DNA of 64,000 nt from Trachythela sp. YZ-2020 (Eukaryota; Cnidaria; Anthozoa; Malacalcyonacea; Clavulariidae): assembly GCA_016169945.1 (NCBI GenBank), contig JADLSH010000145.1, forward strand, positions 2,479,501-2,543,500, read 5' to 3'. The notes below the pieces were generated by a model. The model was not told the DNA's origin. It was given only the letters and a program-made list of their open reading frames with translations, and ran no database searches. Position numbers and translations under genes: made by a program. Shown one piece after another: positions 43,462 through 55,150 of this stretch; the first letter of the stretch is position 1; every line of letters starts with the position of its first letter.

Positions 43462-44429
43462 CTGAAAGAGAAAAATCAGAAATTAGTTTCTTGAAAACTG
43501 AGTTGAAAATGTCTCTTTGTGGCTGTTCTCGGCGCTTTCTATTCCCGACAATCCACTTAAGATGAGGTGATGACCACCCATGAGACATAGCTACGATTCC
43601 GCGAGTGTATATAGTCAGGAGTCTCAGGACGGCACTTTCTTCAAGCATGGGAGCGAGGTTGTTTCTCCAATACTGCGACGTACTTCCAAACTACTCTGTT
43701 GGCCTCTGACCTATTTAGACCCCGAACTGCATGCATGGTATGCTGGAATCCCTGGATACAATGGCAGGGAAGGTAAAGGCCGATTTACACGACAAGCGGT
43801 TTGGGCACGGCACCTCTAAAAGATGGTACCTGTGCCCAAACTTTCAGTTACATGACAATTTTTACAAGGGATACTTTTTTAATGGGCACCGTACCCATTG
43901 GGGAAAGGCACCCTCACTTTCTAGTGACTACGGTGTGTTTTGTTAGCGTTTGAAGTGCTTTGACTTAATCTTCATGTAAGCTTGTATGTAAAGTTCAAAC
44001 TGATGGCCGACAGGAATATTCTACAGTTGTATTAATTTTATTGTATAGAATAGTATACCGGCGAGAAAACGAGAAAAAACCCACGTCAGTGATAGAAAAA
44101 TATGTAGAAAGATGAAAGGAAATGTTTATTACATAAATGTTGTGTTGTCTTGCATTCATCGGCCTCGAATCCGGGAGGTTTGGATGCATAGAAGAACTAA
44201 CACCTAGTTTGACTTGGTATCCCATATATTCAATCTACTTTTAGGTGTTTTTTTATTATTCAAATTCGTTTTTTCTTTCTGTTTTTCTTCGTTTTTCGCT
44301 ACTTGTTTGCAAGACGCCATGCTGGAAAGCGAACGGATTGTATTGCGCAGGCTCATCCTAGATTACTTCCGGAACCTTTTCCCAATTTGGGCACGGTGCT
44401 GCTCGGGGCGCTTATATATATATATATAT

Positions 44430-44562
44430 ATACGTGTAGGTTTAGGTCTACGAAACGCAAAGAGTGCTCGACAACATATAGTTAGAGCAAATTATAGATT
44501 TTCGCTTACCTCAAAACTTGTCTTGAGGTAAGCGAAAATCTATATATATATATATATATATA
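44430..44562. mobile_element. Penelope-like terminal scrap, folded back
   Basis: After a (TA) run come 'cgtgtaggtttaggtctacg', 'gagtgctcgacaacatatag' and 'gattttcgcttacctcaaaa', the complement of the element end at 12396-12480. It is followed at once by 'cttgaggtaagcgaaaatc' in the opposite direction and another TA run. A minimal head-to-head terminus. Confidence 0.8.
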
Positions 44563-44571
44563 AGCGCCCTG

Positions 44572-45078
44572 GCACAGAGTAGACACTATACAGAGGTCTC
44601 ACTTCAGGCAAAATGCGTAACCGGCCGCTATTCTGTCTGATGATGACTTTAAAATAGAGTGGACTCGTCTTGTTTTATTCATATTTTGAATTTCCAAATG
44701 ACATTATTCTCCGGAATTTGTTTTTTTTCTTTATTTTCTTAAATTATCGGCCGGCCGCCATGTTCCTAGCCAGTGCGGTAACGAGAGGCATTCACCCCCC
44801 CGAACAAGATGGCGGCCGATATTTTCGGAAAATAACCGGCATAAGAAACCCTTGTTACTTTCTTTATATCGGTTTACCTTGACTGAAGTTGTGATTAACA
44901 ACATTAAATAGTTAACTCGAATTTTTGCGGTATTTTTACGTCTAAAAATGCCCTCCATTTTGAATGTTTTCGGGGGGGTGAGAGCCTCTCCTTTGCGCAC
45001 TGGCTAAGCATCGGTTACGCTCAAAACATTAGGATTTGATACACAGTGAAACCTCTTTATAGTGTCTACTCTGTGGCC
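44572..45078. mobile_element. Inner TIR element
   Basis: 'cctggcacagagtagacact' (44569-44588) and its near complement 'agtgtctactctgtggccctgg' split as 'agtgtctactctgtggccct' near 45058 mark the ends. 'gcggccgatattttcgg'-type words inside are also inverted (44746 and 44812). No coding domain. Confidence 0.55.
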
Positions 45079-45187
45079 CTGGTGCTGCTCGCTAGACAGG
45101 CCGAGACTACCTCGTCAGGAAGTCTCGGCACCTTGCCGATTCTTGCCACGGTGCCGATTTTTGTTTGTCGTGTAAACCGGCCTTTAA

Positions 45188-45426
45188 CAGCTTAGACTAC
45201 GGAGGAAAACATAATATATACGATATGAACGTCATTTTGAAAAGTTGCAGTCCAGTTCTTGTTGCCAAAACTATATGATAGGTCGATAGTTTAACAAAAT
45301 ATAGAAATGCTACCACCGAAGAGCGTCACGAGGACGCTTTCTCTTTTGCTTATTCTATTTTCAGTTCTTGTAGGATTTCAGCCTCATTTTAGATTAACTA
45401 CGATGTATGGATGTAGCAAACTTACA
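45188..45426. other. DNAI4 intron, no gene seen
   Basis: Unremarkable intronic sequence. Confidence 0.3.
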
Positions 45427-46177
45427 GGGGCCGGTTGTATAAAACTCTTAACTACGTTTTAACTACCCATTTTCTAGTTAAATGGTAGTTAACTTTAACC
45501 ACGTAGTTAAGTCGGTTGTATAAAAACCTAGTTAGCGTTAACTGCAGTTAAAAAGTAGTTATGCTCAAGGGCATAGTTAACTTCCCAAAGCGTAGTTAAA
45601 TATGGCGTTTTGTAGGAGTGATGAACTTTAATCAGTCAAAAAATACTAAAAGCAACGCTTACCGAGGGTTTTCAATCATCATCTTCCCTAGAAAGGTTTT
45701 TCTGATACTCGTGAGCTTTTAAAACACTATAATTTTGGTCTTTTCGACGAAAACGGAATATATTTTTTGCATAGGAAGATTTATCGATGACGAGAGGCAA
45801 CCCATAACAAAGAAAAACAATGTCGTTTTTACCAAAGAACTGCAGTTTGACTTTCATGGTAAATACGCCTTTTTCTTTTACGCCTTTTTCTTGCATATTT
45901 TTCAATATTTTGAATCAAAATACCGCCATTTTGGTAAATATGAGTCCGCAGTCGTTTTCAAAATGCTTGTCAGCGGTTGCATTCAGTGCGTACTTTGTGT
46001 TATTTCATGTTTAATCACCCCACGCGCAGTTAACTGTGTGATTAGTTAACTACCCGACTAACTACGTTTTATGCAACGCAGTTAAGTCCTGTAGTTAACT
46101 AATTATAGTTAAGGATTTAACTACGGTAGTTAACGCTAACTATAGTTAACTTTAACTACATTTTTATACAACCGGCC
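45427..46177. mobile_element. TIR element with 'GTTAACT'-rich ends
   Basis: Ends GGGGCCGGTTGTATAAAA and its complement TTTTTATACAACCGGCCCC. The subterminal 100-150 bp on both sides are dense in 'agttaac/gttaact' words. Flanks could be read as a CAG/CAG duplication, but this is ambiguous by one base. 751 bp, non-coding; the 45672-46049 frames have no domain. Confidence 0.75.
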
Positions 46178-46286
46178 CCAGGAAATTACCCGCTAGCAGC
46201 GGCTACTGATGTCCAGACGAAAGCTTTCGCTCGAGACGTTATATCCATAACGAAGACATCTTGCTTAAAAATAGTAAAACACTCAC

Positions 46287-46415
46287 CGTAGAAGAAGTAA
46301 AAGTATAAATAGGAGAAGGACTATCTTGATGCCATAATTTCACACTCCAATCTGCACTACAACTCAGAAATACATCCGGTAGAAACGGAGACCATCTTAA
46401 TTCATATACCGGACC
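46287..46415 (-). CDS. DNAI4: DNAI4 exon
   Basis: actttcag acceptor, then GPVYELRWSPFLPDVFLSCS and ADWSVKLWHQD to SST, gtgag donor; 43 codons, phase 0 both sides. A full WD repeat: 'GPVY...W.PF..DVFLSCSADW.V..W' is highly conserved in DNAI4. Confidence 0.9.
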
Positions 46416-46836
46416 CTGAAAGTGAACACATACAATATTTTTGCCTCTTTTGCTTGTAAAAGCTGGTAAAGCTCAAGGAAAATCCCTAATTTCCACACGA
46501 CGCTTGTAAACGTATCCTTCAGATCACTAGACTGACGCTATACCAGTTGTAGAAGCAAAAGAAACACAGTCATTGCAAAAAAATAGTAACTATATATCAA
46601 ACTGCAAGCTAACAACAACAACAGATAAAACACACAGTATTGTTTTGATTCTGGTTACAGAGGTTAATTTTACTCAGTAACTTTAAGTTTATTTTACTTT
46701 CAACCAGCAGTTGGTTGATCTAACCGCGTCACTGGGTTGGAACTATGGTCAGATGGTGAGTCCGTCTGCATGCTCATTACATAGTAAAAATTGCGAATCA
46801 ACTCAACATTCAATGCATTTTGCAATTCATTACATG
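46416..46836. other. DNAI4 intron, no gene seen
   Basis: No gene. Leads into the 51-bp repeats. Confidence 0.35.
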
Positions 46837-47138
46837 CATTTCTTCCCAACATTAATGGCCGAATTATACGTATGCCTATATCACATGCATTTCTTCCCAA
46901 TATTAATGGTCGAATTATACGTATGCCTATATCACATGCATTTCTTCCCAATATTAATGGTCGAATTATACGTATGCCTATATCACATGCATTTCTTCCC
47001 AACATTAATGGCCGAATTATACGTATGCCTATATCACATGCATTTCTTCCCAATATTAATGGCCGAATTATACGTATGCCTATATCACATGCATTTCTTC
47101 CCAATATTAATGGTCGAATTATACGTATGCCTATATCA
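46837..47138. repeat. 51-bp minisatellite, six copies
   Basis: Six near-identical 51-bp units ('tgcatttcttcccaatatta' ... 'cgaattatacgtatgcctat'). The period is a multiple of three without stops in three frames, which creates overlapping open frames at 46700-47205; none looks like a gene. The last unit lies 60 bp left of the giant palindrome. Confidence 0.92.
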
Positions 47139-48730
47139 CTGGTTTGGCAAAATTGAACGCAAAAAAATCAAGATAACAAACGTTGAAAAACAATTTGACA
47201 CGTGAGTAGTAGTGTAGGTACCGTTCGACCCCCTTTTTTGAGAATGTGCGAGAGTGTGTGTGAGTGTGCGAGATTTTTGAGAGTGTGCAACATCATTAAC
47301 ATAATTATGTATTGACGTCATAATGATATACAAGGTGAGTTTGGGCGAAACAGTCATTATGTTGAGTTTTGAGAGTGTGCAACATCATTAACTATGTATT
47401 GACGTCATAATGATATGCAAGGTGAGTTTGGGCAAAACAGTCATTAAGCTGAACTCAGCATGGCACGTGGTCATTAGCTGGGGGCGCAGGGGGGCGCAGG
47501 GGGCCGCAGGGGGCCGCAGGGGGCAGCAGGGGCCGCAGGCCGCAGAAAGGGGGCTCACTGTCATAGCGCAACTCATCATTAACATAAACATTCATTAATT
47601 ATGTATTGACTCCTTCAATCTCGTATCTAGTGAAGTATTTCTTTCTGAGTAGACCAATACTAATAAGTTTTCAAGCGTTTATTTAGTAAAGCCTATACAA
47701 GCGAGATTTACAAACATTAAAACGTTAGAAACATAAATATTTTGATGCATTTGACACAATAGCTTAACTCATTAAGGGATTAAGTCAAAAGGCTTGTTTG
47801 GGCGAAACAATCATTAAGATGAACCATCACAATAGCTATAGCGTCCGTATAAAATTCCCAAGCGTTGTGTTCCAAACACAGTCCGTTTCGACAAAGAGTA
47901 AATATATTCTCGTATCTAATATCACCTTATACGAAACGGCTTAGACAACTAATATAGCGACGCTTAACCTAGTATTGCCTTATGCGAAATAATAACAAGT
48001 AGAAATATAGCTTTCTAAAACGAGAAATGTCTTATAGTCTAAGAGAGGTCTAAGGTCTTATAGAGCAATACAAATATATGTTACCAAGCGATTGTTAAAG
48101 GGATTTAAACCTTACCGAGTTTCAAGCGTTTTAGATGTAGCAGTGAATTGTATATAAACATTTAGCGTTTGTTAGGTAATTACGGGTAATTAAGATTTTC
48201 TAGCTTAAAGATTTGAATAAATTTAGAATATATTATTTATAGGACGGGGAAATATTGTACAATGTACATACAACACACACAGAATTAATTTTAAAAACAC
48301 ATTTATTGATAATAATTTCTTTTACAGCGTTAGTAAGGTCTGCTCCTAAGAGCATATCGTTTAGGTGTCTTTTGTATCTTTAAAGAGATATTTTTTGTCT
48401 GTCTTCGGGGGATAATCTTGCAATTGCTAAATCTTAAGGTCTCCAATCTGAAATCTACCCATTATTAAATATATTTTTAACAAAGTAAATAAGGTCTGCT
48501 CTGGGTCTGCTTCTAAGAACGTATTATTCTTAAACTCCAAATCCTAAGAGTGAATCATTGAATCCTAAAATTGAATAATTGAATATCGAGCGATGTTAGC
48601 TTAATATCGAGCGAGCCAACCTCCATATAGAGCGAGCTTAGCTTCGAGCCGACCTCTAAGACGTAAGGATAGGCCCGAGCGGAGCTCTAACATATAAGGA
48701 TAGGCCCGAGCCAAGCTTAGTGTATATCTC

Positions 48731-49150
48731 CGATGATATCCTAAGATATTGTATAATATCCTAAGATACTGTATGATATCCTAAGATACTGTATGATATC
48801 TTAAGATACTGTATGATATCCTAAGATACTGTATGATATCTTAAGATACTGTATGATATCCTAAGATACTGTATGATATCTTAAGATACTGTATGATATC
48901 CTAAGATACTGTATGATATCCTAAGATACTGTATGATATCGTAAGATACTGTATGATATCCTAAGATACTGTATGATATCCTAAAATGATATCTTAAGAT
49001 ACTGTATGATATCTTAAGATACTGTATGATATCCTAAGATACTGTATGATATCCTAAAATGATATCCTAAGATACTGTATGATATCCTAAAATGATATCC
49101 TAAGATACTGTATGATATCCTAAAATGATATCTTAAGATACTGTATGATA
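48731..49150. repeat. 20-bp satellite, left arm
   Basis: 'gatatcctaagatactgtat' repeated about 20 times, with 'cttaag' and 'cctaaaat' variants. Mirrored at 50230-50675. Confidence 0.93.
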
Positions 49151-49210
49151 TCATTGAATCCTAAGATTGAATCATTGAATCCTAAGGAGTGAATCATTGA
49201 ATCCTAACAC

Positions 49211-49336
49211 ATCGAGCGAGCTTTGCTCCATATCGAGCGAGCTTTGCTCCAAATCGAGCGAGCTCTGCTCCAAATTGAGCGAGCTTTGCTCCAAATCGAG
49301 CGAGCTTAGCTCCAAATCGAGCGAGCTTAGCTCCAA
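49211..49336. repeat. 21-bp satellite, left arm
   Basis: Six copies built on 'atcgagcgagctttgctcc' with aa spacers. Mirrored at 50075-50177. Confidence 0.9.
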
Positions 49337-50060
49337 ATGACTTATGACTTATGACTATGACTTATGACTTATGACTTATGACTTATGACTTATGACTACG
49401 ACTATGACTATGACTTATGACTATGACTTATGACTTATGACTTATGACTTATGACTTATGACTTATGACTTATGACTTATGACTTATGACTATGACTATG
49501 ACTTATGACTATGACTTATGACTTATGACTATGACTTATGACTATGACTATGACTATGACTATGACTTATGACTTATGACTTATGACTTATGACTTATGA
49601 CTTATGACTATGACTTATGACTTATGACGCGACGCGACATGACTTATGACTTATGACTTGCGACATGACTTATGACTTATGACATGACTTATGACGACGC
49701 GACGCGACTAATGACTATGACTATGACTTATGACTTATGACGCGATGGCTATGACTATAGTCATGGGCTATAGTCCATGACTATGGACTATAGTCATATA
49801 TGACTATAGTCATTAGTCGCAAAAGTCATAAGTCATAAGTCATAGTCATAAGTCATAAGTCATAGAAATCATAAGTCATAAGTCATAAGTCAAGTCATAA
49901 GTCATAAGTCATAAGTAAGTCATAAGTCATAAGTCATAGTCATAAATGTCATAGTCATAGTCATAAGTCATAAGTCCTAAGTCATAAGTCATAGTCATAG
50001 TCATTAGTCATAAGTCATAAGTCATAAGTCATAAGTCATAAGTCATTTCATTTGAAGTCA
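49337..50060. repeat. ATGACTT short satellite spanning the palindrome centre
   Basis: Runs of 'atgactt' and 'atgact' on the left become 'aagtcat' and 'agtcat' on the right of about 49780. The centre itself is 'gactatagtcat' type sequence, self-complementary at several scales. A few 'gacgcgacgcgac' variants occur at 49628 and 49695 only on the left. Confidence 0.93.
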
Positions 50061-52187
50061 TAAATCTCAATTTGGAGCTAAGCTCGCTCGATTTGGAGCA
50101 AAGCTCGCTCAATTTGGAGCAAAGCTCGCTCGATTTGGAGCAAAGCTCGCTCGATATGGAGCAAAGCTCGCTCGATGTGTTAGGATTCAATGATTCACTC
50201 CTTAGGATTCAATGATTCAATCTTAGGATTCAATGATATCATACAGTATCTTAAGATATCATTTTAGGATATCATACAGTATCTTAGGATATCATTTTAG
50301 GATATCATACAGTATCTTAGGATATCATTTTAGGATATCATACAGTATCTTAGGATATCATACAGTATCTTAAGATATCATACAGTATCTTAAGATATCA
50401 TTTTAGGATATCATACAGTATCTTAGGATATCATACAGTATCTTAGGATATCATACAGTATCTTACGATATCATACAGTATCTTAGGATATCATACAGTA
50501 TCTTAGGATATCATACAGTATCTTAAGATATCATACAGTATCTTAGGATATCATACAGTATCTTAAGATATCATACAGTATCTTAGGATATCATACAGTA
50601 TCTTAAGATATCATACAGTATCTTAGGATATCATACAGTATCTTAGGATATTATACAATATCTTAGGATATCATCGGAGATATACACTAAGCTCGGGCCT
50701 ATCCTTATATGTTAGAGCTCCGCTCGGACCTATCCTTACGTCTTAGAGGTCGGCTCGAAGCTAAGCTCGCTCTATATGGAGGTTGGCTCGCTCGATATTA
50801 AGCTAACATCGCTCGATATTCAATTATTCAATTTTAGGATTCAATGATTCACTCTTAGGATTTGGAGTTTAAGAATAATACGTTCTTAGAAGCAGACCCA
50901 GAGCAGACCTTATTTACTTTGTTAAAAATATATTTAATAATGGGTAGATTTCAGATTGGAGACCTTAAGATTTAGCAATTGCAAGATTATCCCCCGAAGA
51001 CAGACAAAAAATATCTCTTTAAAGATACAAAAGACACCTAAACGATATGCTCTTAGGAGCAGACCTTACTAACGCTGTAAAAGAAATTATTATCAATAAA
51101 TGTGTTTTTAAAATTAATTCTGTGTGTGTTGTATGTACATTGTACAATATTTCCCCGTAATAATATATTCTAAATTTATTCAAATCTTTAAGCTAGAAAA
51201 TCTTAATTGCCCGTAATTACCTAACAAACGCTAAATGTTTATATACAATTCACTGCTACATCTAAAACGCTTGAAACTCGGTAAGGTTTAAATCCCTTTA
51301 ACAATCGCTTGGTAACATATATTTGTATTGCTCTATAAGACCTAGACCCTCTTAGACCTCTCTTTCTTAAGACATTTCTCGTTTTAGAAAGCTATATTTC
51401 TACTTGTTATTATTTCGCATAAGGCAATACTAGGTTAAGCGTCGCTATATTAGTTGTCTAAGCCGTTTCGTATATAGGGTGATATTAGATACGAGAATAT
51501 ATTTACTCTTTGTCGAAACGGACTGTGTTTGGAACACAACGCTTGGGAATTTTATACGGACGCTATAGCTATTGTGATGGTTCATCTTAATGATTGTTTC
51601 GCCCAAACAAGCCTTTTGACTTAATCCCTTAATGAGTTAAGCTATTGTGTCAAATGCATCAAAATATTTATGTTTCTAACGTTTTAATGTTTGTAAATCT
51701 CGCTTGTATAGGCTTTACTAAATAAACGCTTGAAAACTTATTAGTATTGGTCTACTCAGAAAGAAATACTTCACTAGATACGAGATTGAAGGAGTCAATA
51801 CATAATTAATGAATGTTTATGTTAATGATGAGTTGCGCCCCCCTATATGATAGTGTTTGCGGCCCCCTTGCATACTAATTAGTGTGGGCCCCTGCGGCCC
51901 CCAGCTAATGACCACGTGCCATGCTGAGTTCAGCTTAATGACTGTTTTGCCCAAACTCACCTTGCATACATTATGACGTCAATACATAATTATGTTAATG
52001 ATGTTGCACACTCTCAAAACTCAACATAATGACTGTTTCGCCCAAACTCACCTTGTATATCATTATGACGTCAATACATAATTATGTTAATGATGTTGCA
52101 CACTCTCAAAAATCTCGCACACTCACACACACTCTCGCACACTCTCAAAAAAGGGGGTCGAACGGTACCTACACTACTACTCACGTG

Positions 52188-52294
52188 GTTCCTGAAAAGA
52201 ATACTTTTTAAATTATAAAACTTAAATCCATCTTGAAACTGCTCTCATTGGCTAATTTTTAATGACCTAAATTTTCATCTGTACAAACACTTAC
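52188..52294. other. Short DNAI4 intron piece
   Basis: About 107 bp between the palindrome and the next exon. No features. Confidence 0.35.
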
Positions 52295-52382
52295 CGTATG
52301 ACCGACATATGACTCCAAATATTGTTCATTGTACGAACACGAACATTTATGAATGTGACCCTCTTCAGTGCCAATAATATAT
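52295..52382 (-). CDS. DNAI4: DNAI4 exon
   Basis: gtctttaag acceptor, then YIIGTEEGHIHKCSCSYNEQ and YLESYVGHT, gtaag donor. 'GTEEGHIHKCSCSYNEQYL' is a signature of DNAI4. Phase 2 in, phase 0 out. The palindrome starts only about 110 bp downstream of its donor. Confidence 0.92.
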
Positions 52383-53090
52383 CTTAAAGACAAAATTAGT
52401 ATACACTGATACGTATTACATGAAAAATAATGTTACTGTTCACTGAACAACTCAGGTTTAAGCATTTTAAATTTATTCCAAAGGTTTCCTTAAATAATAG
52501 TAAAACCATAATTTGTACGATAAATTTCTTGAGCACATTATAACTATACAATCATTTGTAAACCAACATAAATTTTTTGAAATAGAAGCCATCTTAAAAT
52601 ATGCACGCAACAATAACAGAATATTTACTACAGTATCTCACTTCGAAAGTACTGTATTCGGCACGTGCAGTCACGCGAGAATATTACGTACGCTAAATAA
52701 TCCGCCATCTTGGGTGGCATTATCGTGCCGTTTTTGCTTTTATCGTGCAAACTACAGAGAGTAATTAAACAAGCTATATCTCGCTAAAATCCTTGAACAA
52801 TCAGGAGTATTTTGGTGTATAATTTGTTGTTTTAGCATGTCTAGAACTCGAGTTATTAGTACGTATTAACGTCAGCCATGTTGGATTTCATTTTAATTAG
52901 TTTGAATCAGTGGTTTAAATTTGCCGCCCAAATTGTTGAAGCCAAAGGCTGAGTAATCGTGTTATTTTAGAATATGTTAAAAGTACATATATTTAGGATT
53001 GATATAACATAAAATGTAGATTTACCATGTAAGATATGGGTAAGCTAACTATATATTTGTGCACTGTATTATAGCAGTTGGTATACTCAC
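52383..53090. other. DNAI4 intron with dispersed repeat
   Basis: About 52785-52925 is the inverted partner of the repeat near 26975-27145 ('aactcgagttattagtacgt', 'catgttggatttcatttt'). No gene. Confidence 0.45.
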
Positions 53091-53229
53091 ATGTTGCTAT
53101 CATTTGGATGAAAGTCAAAGCAAAAGCCAGCCGCAAATCTTGAAATAAGTGCATCAGATTTCTTGTTGTGACTTGCAGACTTCTTTCCTCGTTGTTTCTG
53201 AATGTTAATACGTTTCAGTTTCATTAAGT
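53091..53229 (-). CDS. DNAI4: DNAI4 exon
   Basis: ttttgtatag acceptor, then DLMKLKRINIQKQRGKKSAS and SDALISRFAAGFCFDFHPND to SN, gtgag donor. 'DALISR.A.G.CF.FHP.D(T/S)N' starts a WD repeat; the Lys-rich loop before it is typical. Phase 1 in, phase 2 out. Confidence 0.92.
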
Positions 53230-53540
53230 CTATACAAAAAACATGAAAATTTTGACTTTGATATATTTCTGTTATCCCCAAAAAGGCCACTAATGTCAGG
53301 GTCGAATTTAGCAAACTCGTATTGTCCTTAGGGTGTTTGACTACATTTCATTTGCATGGCACGGGCGTTTGTTTAAATGTCCCACTCAAAATCACCTTGG
53401 TACCCAAAAGACTTTACGTTCATACGGAAGTCCACGGATCTATGATAACCTGTGACCAAGCTCATGGTTCCTGATAATATATTGAATGTGACATAATTAT
53501 TGAAGGTTTGAAGGATCTAACTACCTGAAAAGTATAAAAG
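53230..53540. other. DNAI4 intron, no gene seen
   Basis: Unremarkable. Confidence 0.3.
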
Positions 53541-53611
53541 AACTTCGACGTTTCAAGCGAAGTTGGTAGCCGAAGTAGCCTTCGCTCGAAACGTCGAAGT
53601 TCTTTTTACAT
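53541..53611. repeat. Folded-back hammerhead-like repeat
   Basis: 'gaacttcgacgtttcaagcg' and 'cgctcgaaacgtcgaagttc' face each other around 'aagttggtagccgaagtag'. Each half carries GAAACGTCGAAGTT, the 3' half of the motif at 62342-62381. The CTGA-box half is missing, so no complete ribozyme. Confidence 0.6.
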
Positions 53612-53746
53612 TTTTTGGATAGTTACACCCTTCAATGCTTTAAGAATATGGCTTCCTGAGCCTAGGTGAAGGAGTCCCTTTGGCTATTAAACTAAGAGCC
53701 CGTGAATTCATGTTATGATAGTGAATTCATGTTATGATTAAAGGAT

Positions 53747-53920
53747 TACCGAATGGTTTTCCGTGCAGAATTGCGTGATCCTAACACACGGGATGTTGCG
53801 AGACTTTCTGAAAGCGTAAAAAAATACGAGCCGATAGGCGAGTATTTTTTATCTTTCAGAAAGTCGAGCAACATCCCAAGTGTTAGGATCACACAATCCT
53901 GCACGGAAAACCATTTGGTA
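53747..53920. mobile_element. Palindromic MITE
   Basis: Ends 'taccgaatggttttccgtgc' and 'gcacggaaaaccatttggta'. Inner arms 'gagactttctgaaagcgtaa' and 'tatctttcagaaagtcgagc' enclose 'acgagccgataggcgagt'. Non-coding. Confidence 0.78.
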
Positions 53921-54010
53921 ATTATTTTATAAAATAACGACAAAGAAACAACGGACATTTTAAAAACCCCGCGAAGCGTCTAAAATTTCCCGTGCCATTA
54001 GGGAGCTTTA

Positions 54011-54215
54011 GCAGTGACTACGAGTACGAGATTCGTCATTTTCACGTGTTGTTTGTATACGACATCTCTCAAAAGTCGTAGTCGGGCTTTTGAGTACGAG
54101 ATTTATCAAAATTCTCGTAGTCAAAAGCCCAACGACTACGACTTTTGCGAGATGGCGTACACAAACAACTTGGCGCGAAAATGACGAATCTCGTAGTCGT
54201 ACTCGTAGTCATTGC
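54011..54215. mobile_element. Palindromic MITE
   Basis: Ends 'gcagtgactacgagtacgag' and 'ctcgtagtcgtactcgtagt' (mirror). A second inverted pair inside is 'aaaagtcgtagtcgggcttt' and 'aaaagcccaacgactacgac'. Non-coding. Confidence 0.75.
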
Positions 54216-55150
54216 ACGGGTATTTACCTGCACGGGTATTGACCAATCACAGCTCGCGTAGTAAACATGTTATTTTATAAAGTGAATTCATGTTATGATA
54301 GTGAATTGTGATGAACCGACGAGTTCACAAATGCAGCTGTTCATAAGTGGATAAGTCCATCAATCGAAAAGTCCCCGAGTTCAAAGTTCGCAATTTTCTC
54401 ATAACCTATATATTTAGTTAATACACTTTTAATGCAGTTACTGTACTGCGACGTTATTTTATAAAATTCTAATATAACTACTGAAATTTAATGAACTCGG
54501 CGTAGGTACTGTTAATAAACAAATGAAGTGAATAAAGTATGACTGACAGATATAGACCTTGTCTTGGAAAAAATAACATCGTATGCTCACGATGATTTCC
54601 TGATTTTCTAGTACCGTGCGGCACTAATTCGTTGTTCTTTTGTTAATTCCAAATAATTTTTGGATCAAAATTAGTTGAGTGAGAGGCTACGACCCGTTAG
54701 GTTTCTGTGTGACGGGGTTAAATTTACACGTTTTCTAACAGCTGCTGTTAATCTAATCATTATTCAGCAATATTTCATCTATCATTATTAAATACAGTTT
54801 ACAGTTGGATATTCTGAAGACAGTTGCTTTTTAGATTTATGTATATACATGAAGATAAAAACTAATTGAAAGAAATTAGATTTATCTATACTGTAGATCA
54901 ATGTATGCTAATGAATGCTCGCATCGGTAAAAAAATTATTGCCAGTCCAAAGACTTAGCGTCCTATTCAAGTGTATATAATTTTGAATATTACGACAGCG
55001 AACATGACGTCCAGTAAATACAAATACAAGTTGGACTGAGTGTCATTAAACGACAAAATCATATGCTGACATTCGGTTGAAGTATTGTCAGTTCAACAAC
55101 TCGACGTTATATTCGAATACACAAGTTTGTCAATTCATTCAACGAAAACA
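54216..55150. other. Upstream region of the nested GPCR
   Basis: AT-rich. A TATA-like 'gtatataatt' at about 54972-54981 lies some 170 bp upstream of the GPCR ATG and is a weak promoter candidate. 'gaattcatgttatgatagtg' at 53705 and 54283 is a short direct repeat flanking the two MITEs. Confidence 0.35.

Larger units (their letters stand above)
43770..45187. mobile_element. TIR element with nested insertions
   Basis: The outer ends 'taaaggccgatttacacgac' (43774) and 'gtcgtgtaaaccggccttta' (about 45167-45187) are inverted repeats. Inside lie a Penelope-like terminal scrap (44430-44560) and another TIR element (44572-45078). The subterminal words 'gcacggcacc' and 'ccacggtgcc' also pair. No transposase. 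In the intron between DNAI4 exons at 43.4 and 46.3 kb. Confidence 0.65.
47199..52187. repeat. 5-kb near-perfect palindrome (giant foldback) made of short satellites
   Basis: The left end CACGTGAGTAGTAGTGTAGG is the complement of the right end CCTACACTACTACTCACGTG. Reading inward, both arms show in mirror order: 'tgacgtcataatgatat' blocks; a G/C-rich 'gggggccgca' patch (47481-47545; much shorter and altered on the right, 51838-51903); about 1.1 kb of unique sequence; a 20-bp satellite; a 21-bp satellite; and a 6/7-bp satellite to a centre near 49780. Each arm is about 2.4-2.55 kb. No coding capacity. It lies in the DNAI4 intron between 46.4 and 52.3 kb. Confidence 0.95.

Noticed and set aside
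46700..47205. Three overlapping frames of 121-164 codons with 17-residue repeats
   Set aside because: All arise from the 51-bp minisatellite, whose period is a multiple of three; no domain in any frame.
47199..52187. Giant palindrome as a Polinton/Maverick or other coding DNA transposon
   Set aside because: No polymerase, integrase or capsid frame; the arms are satellites and non-coding unique sequence.
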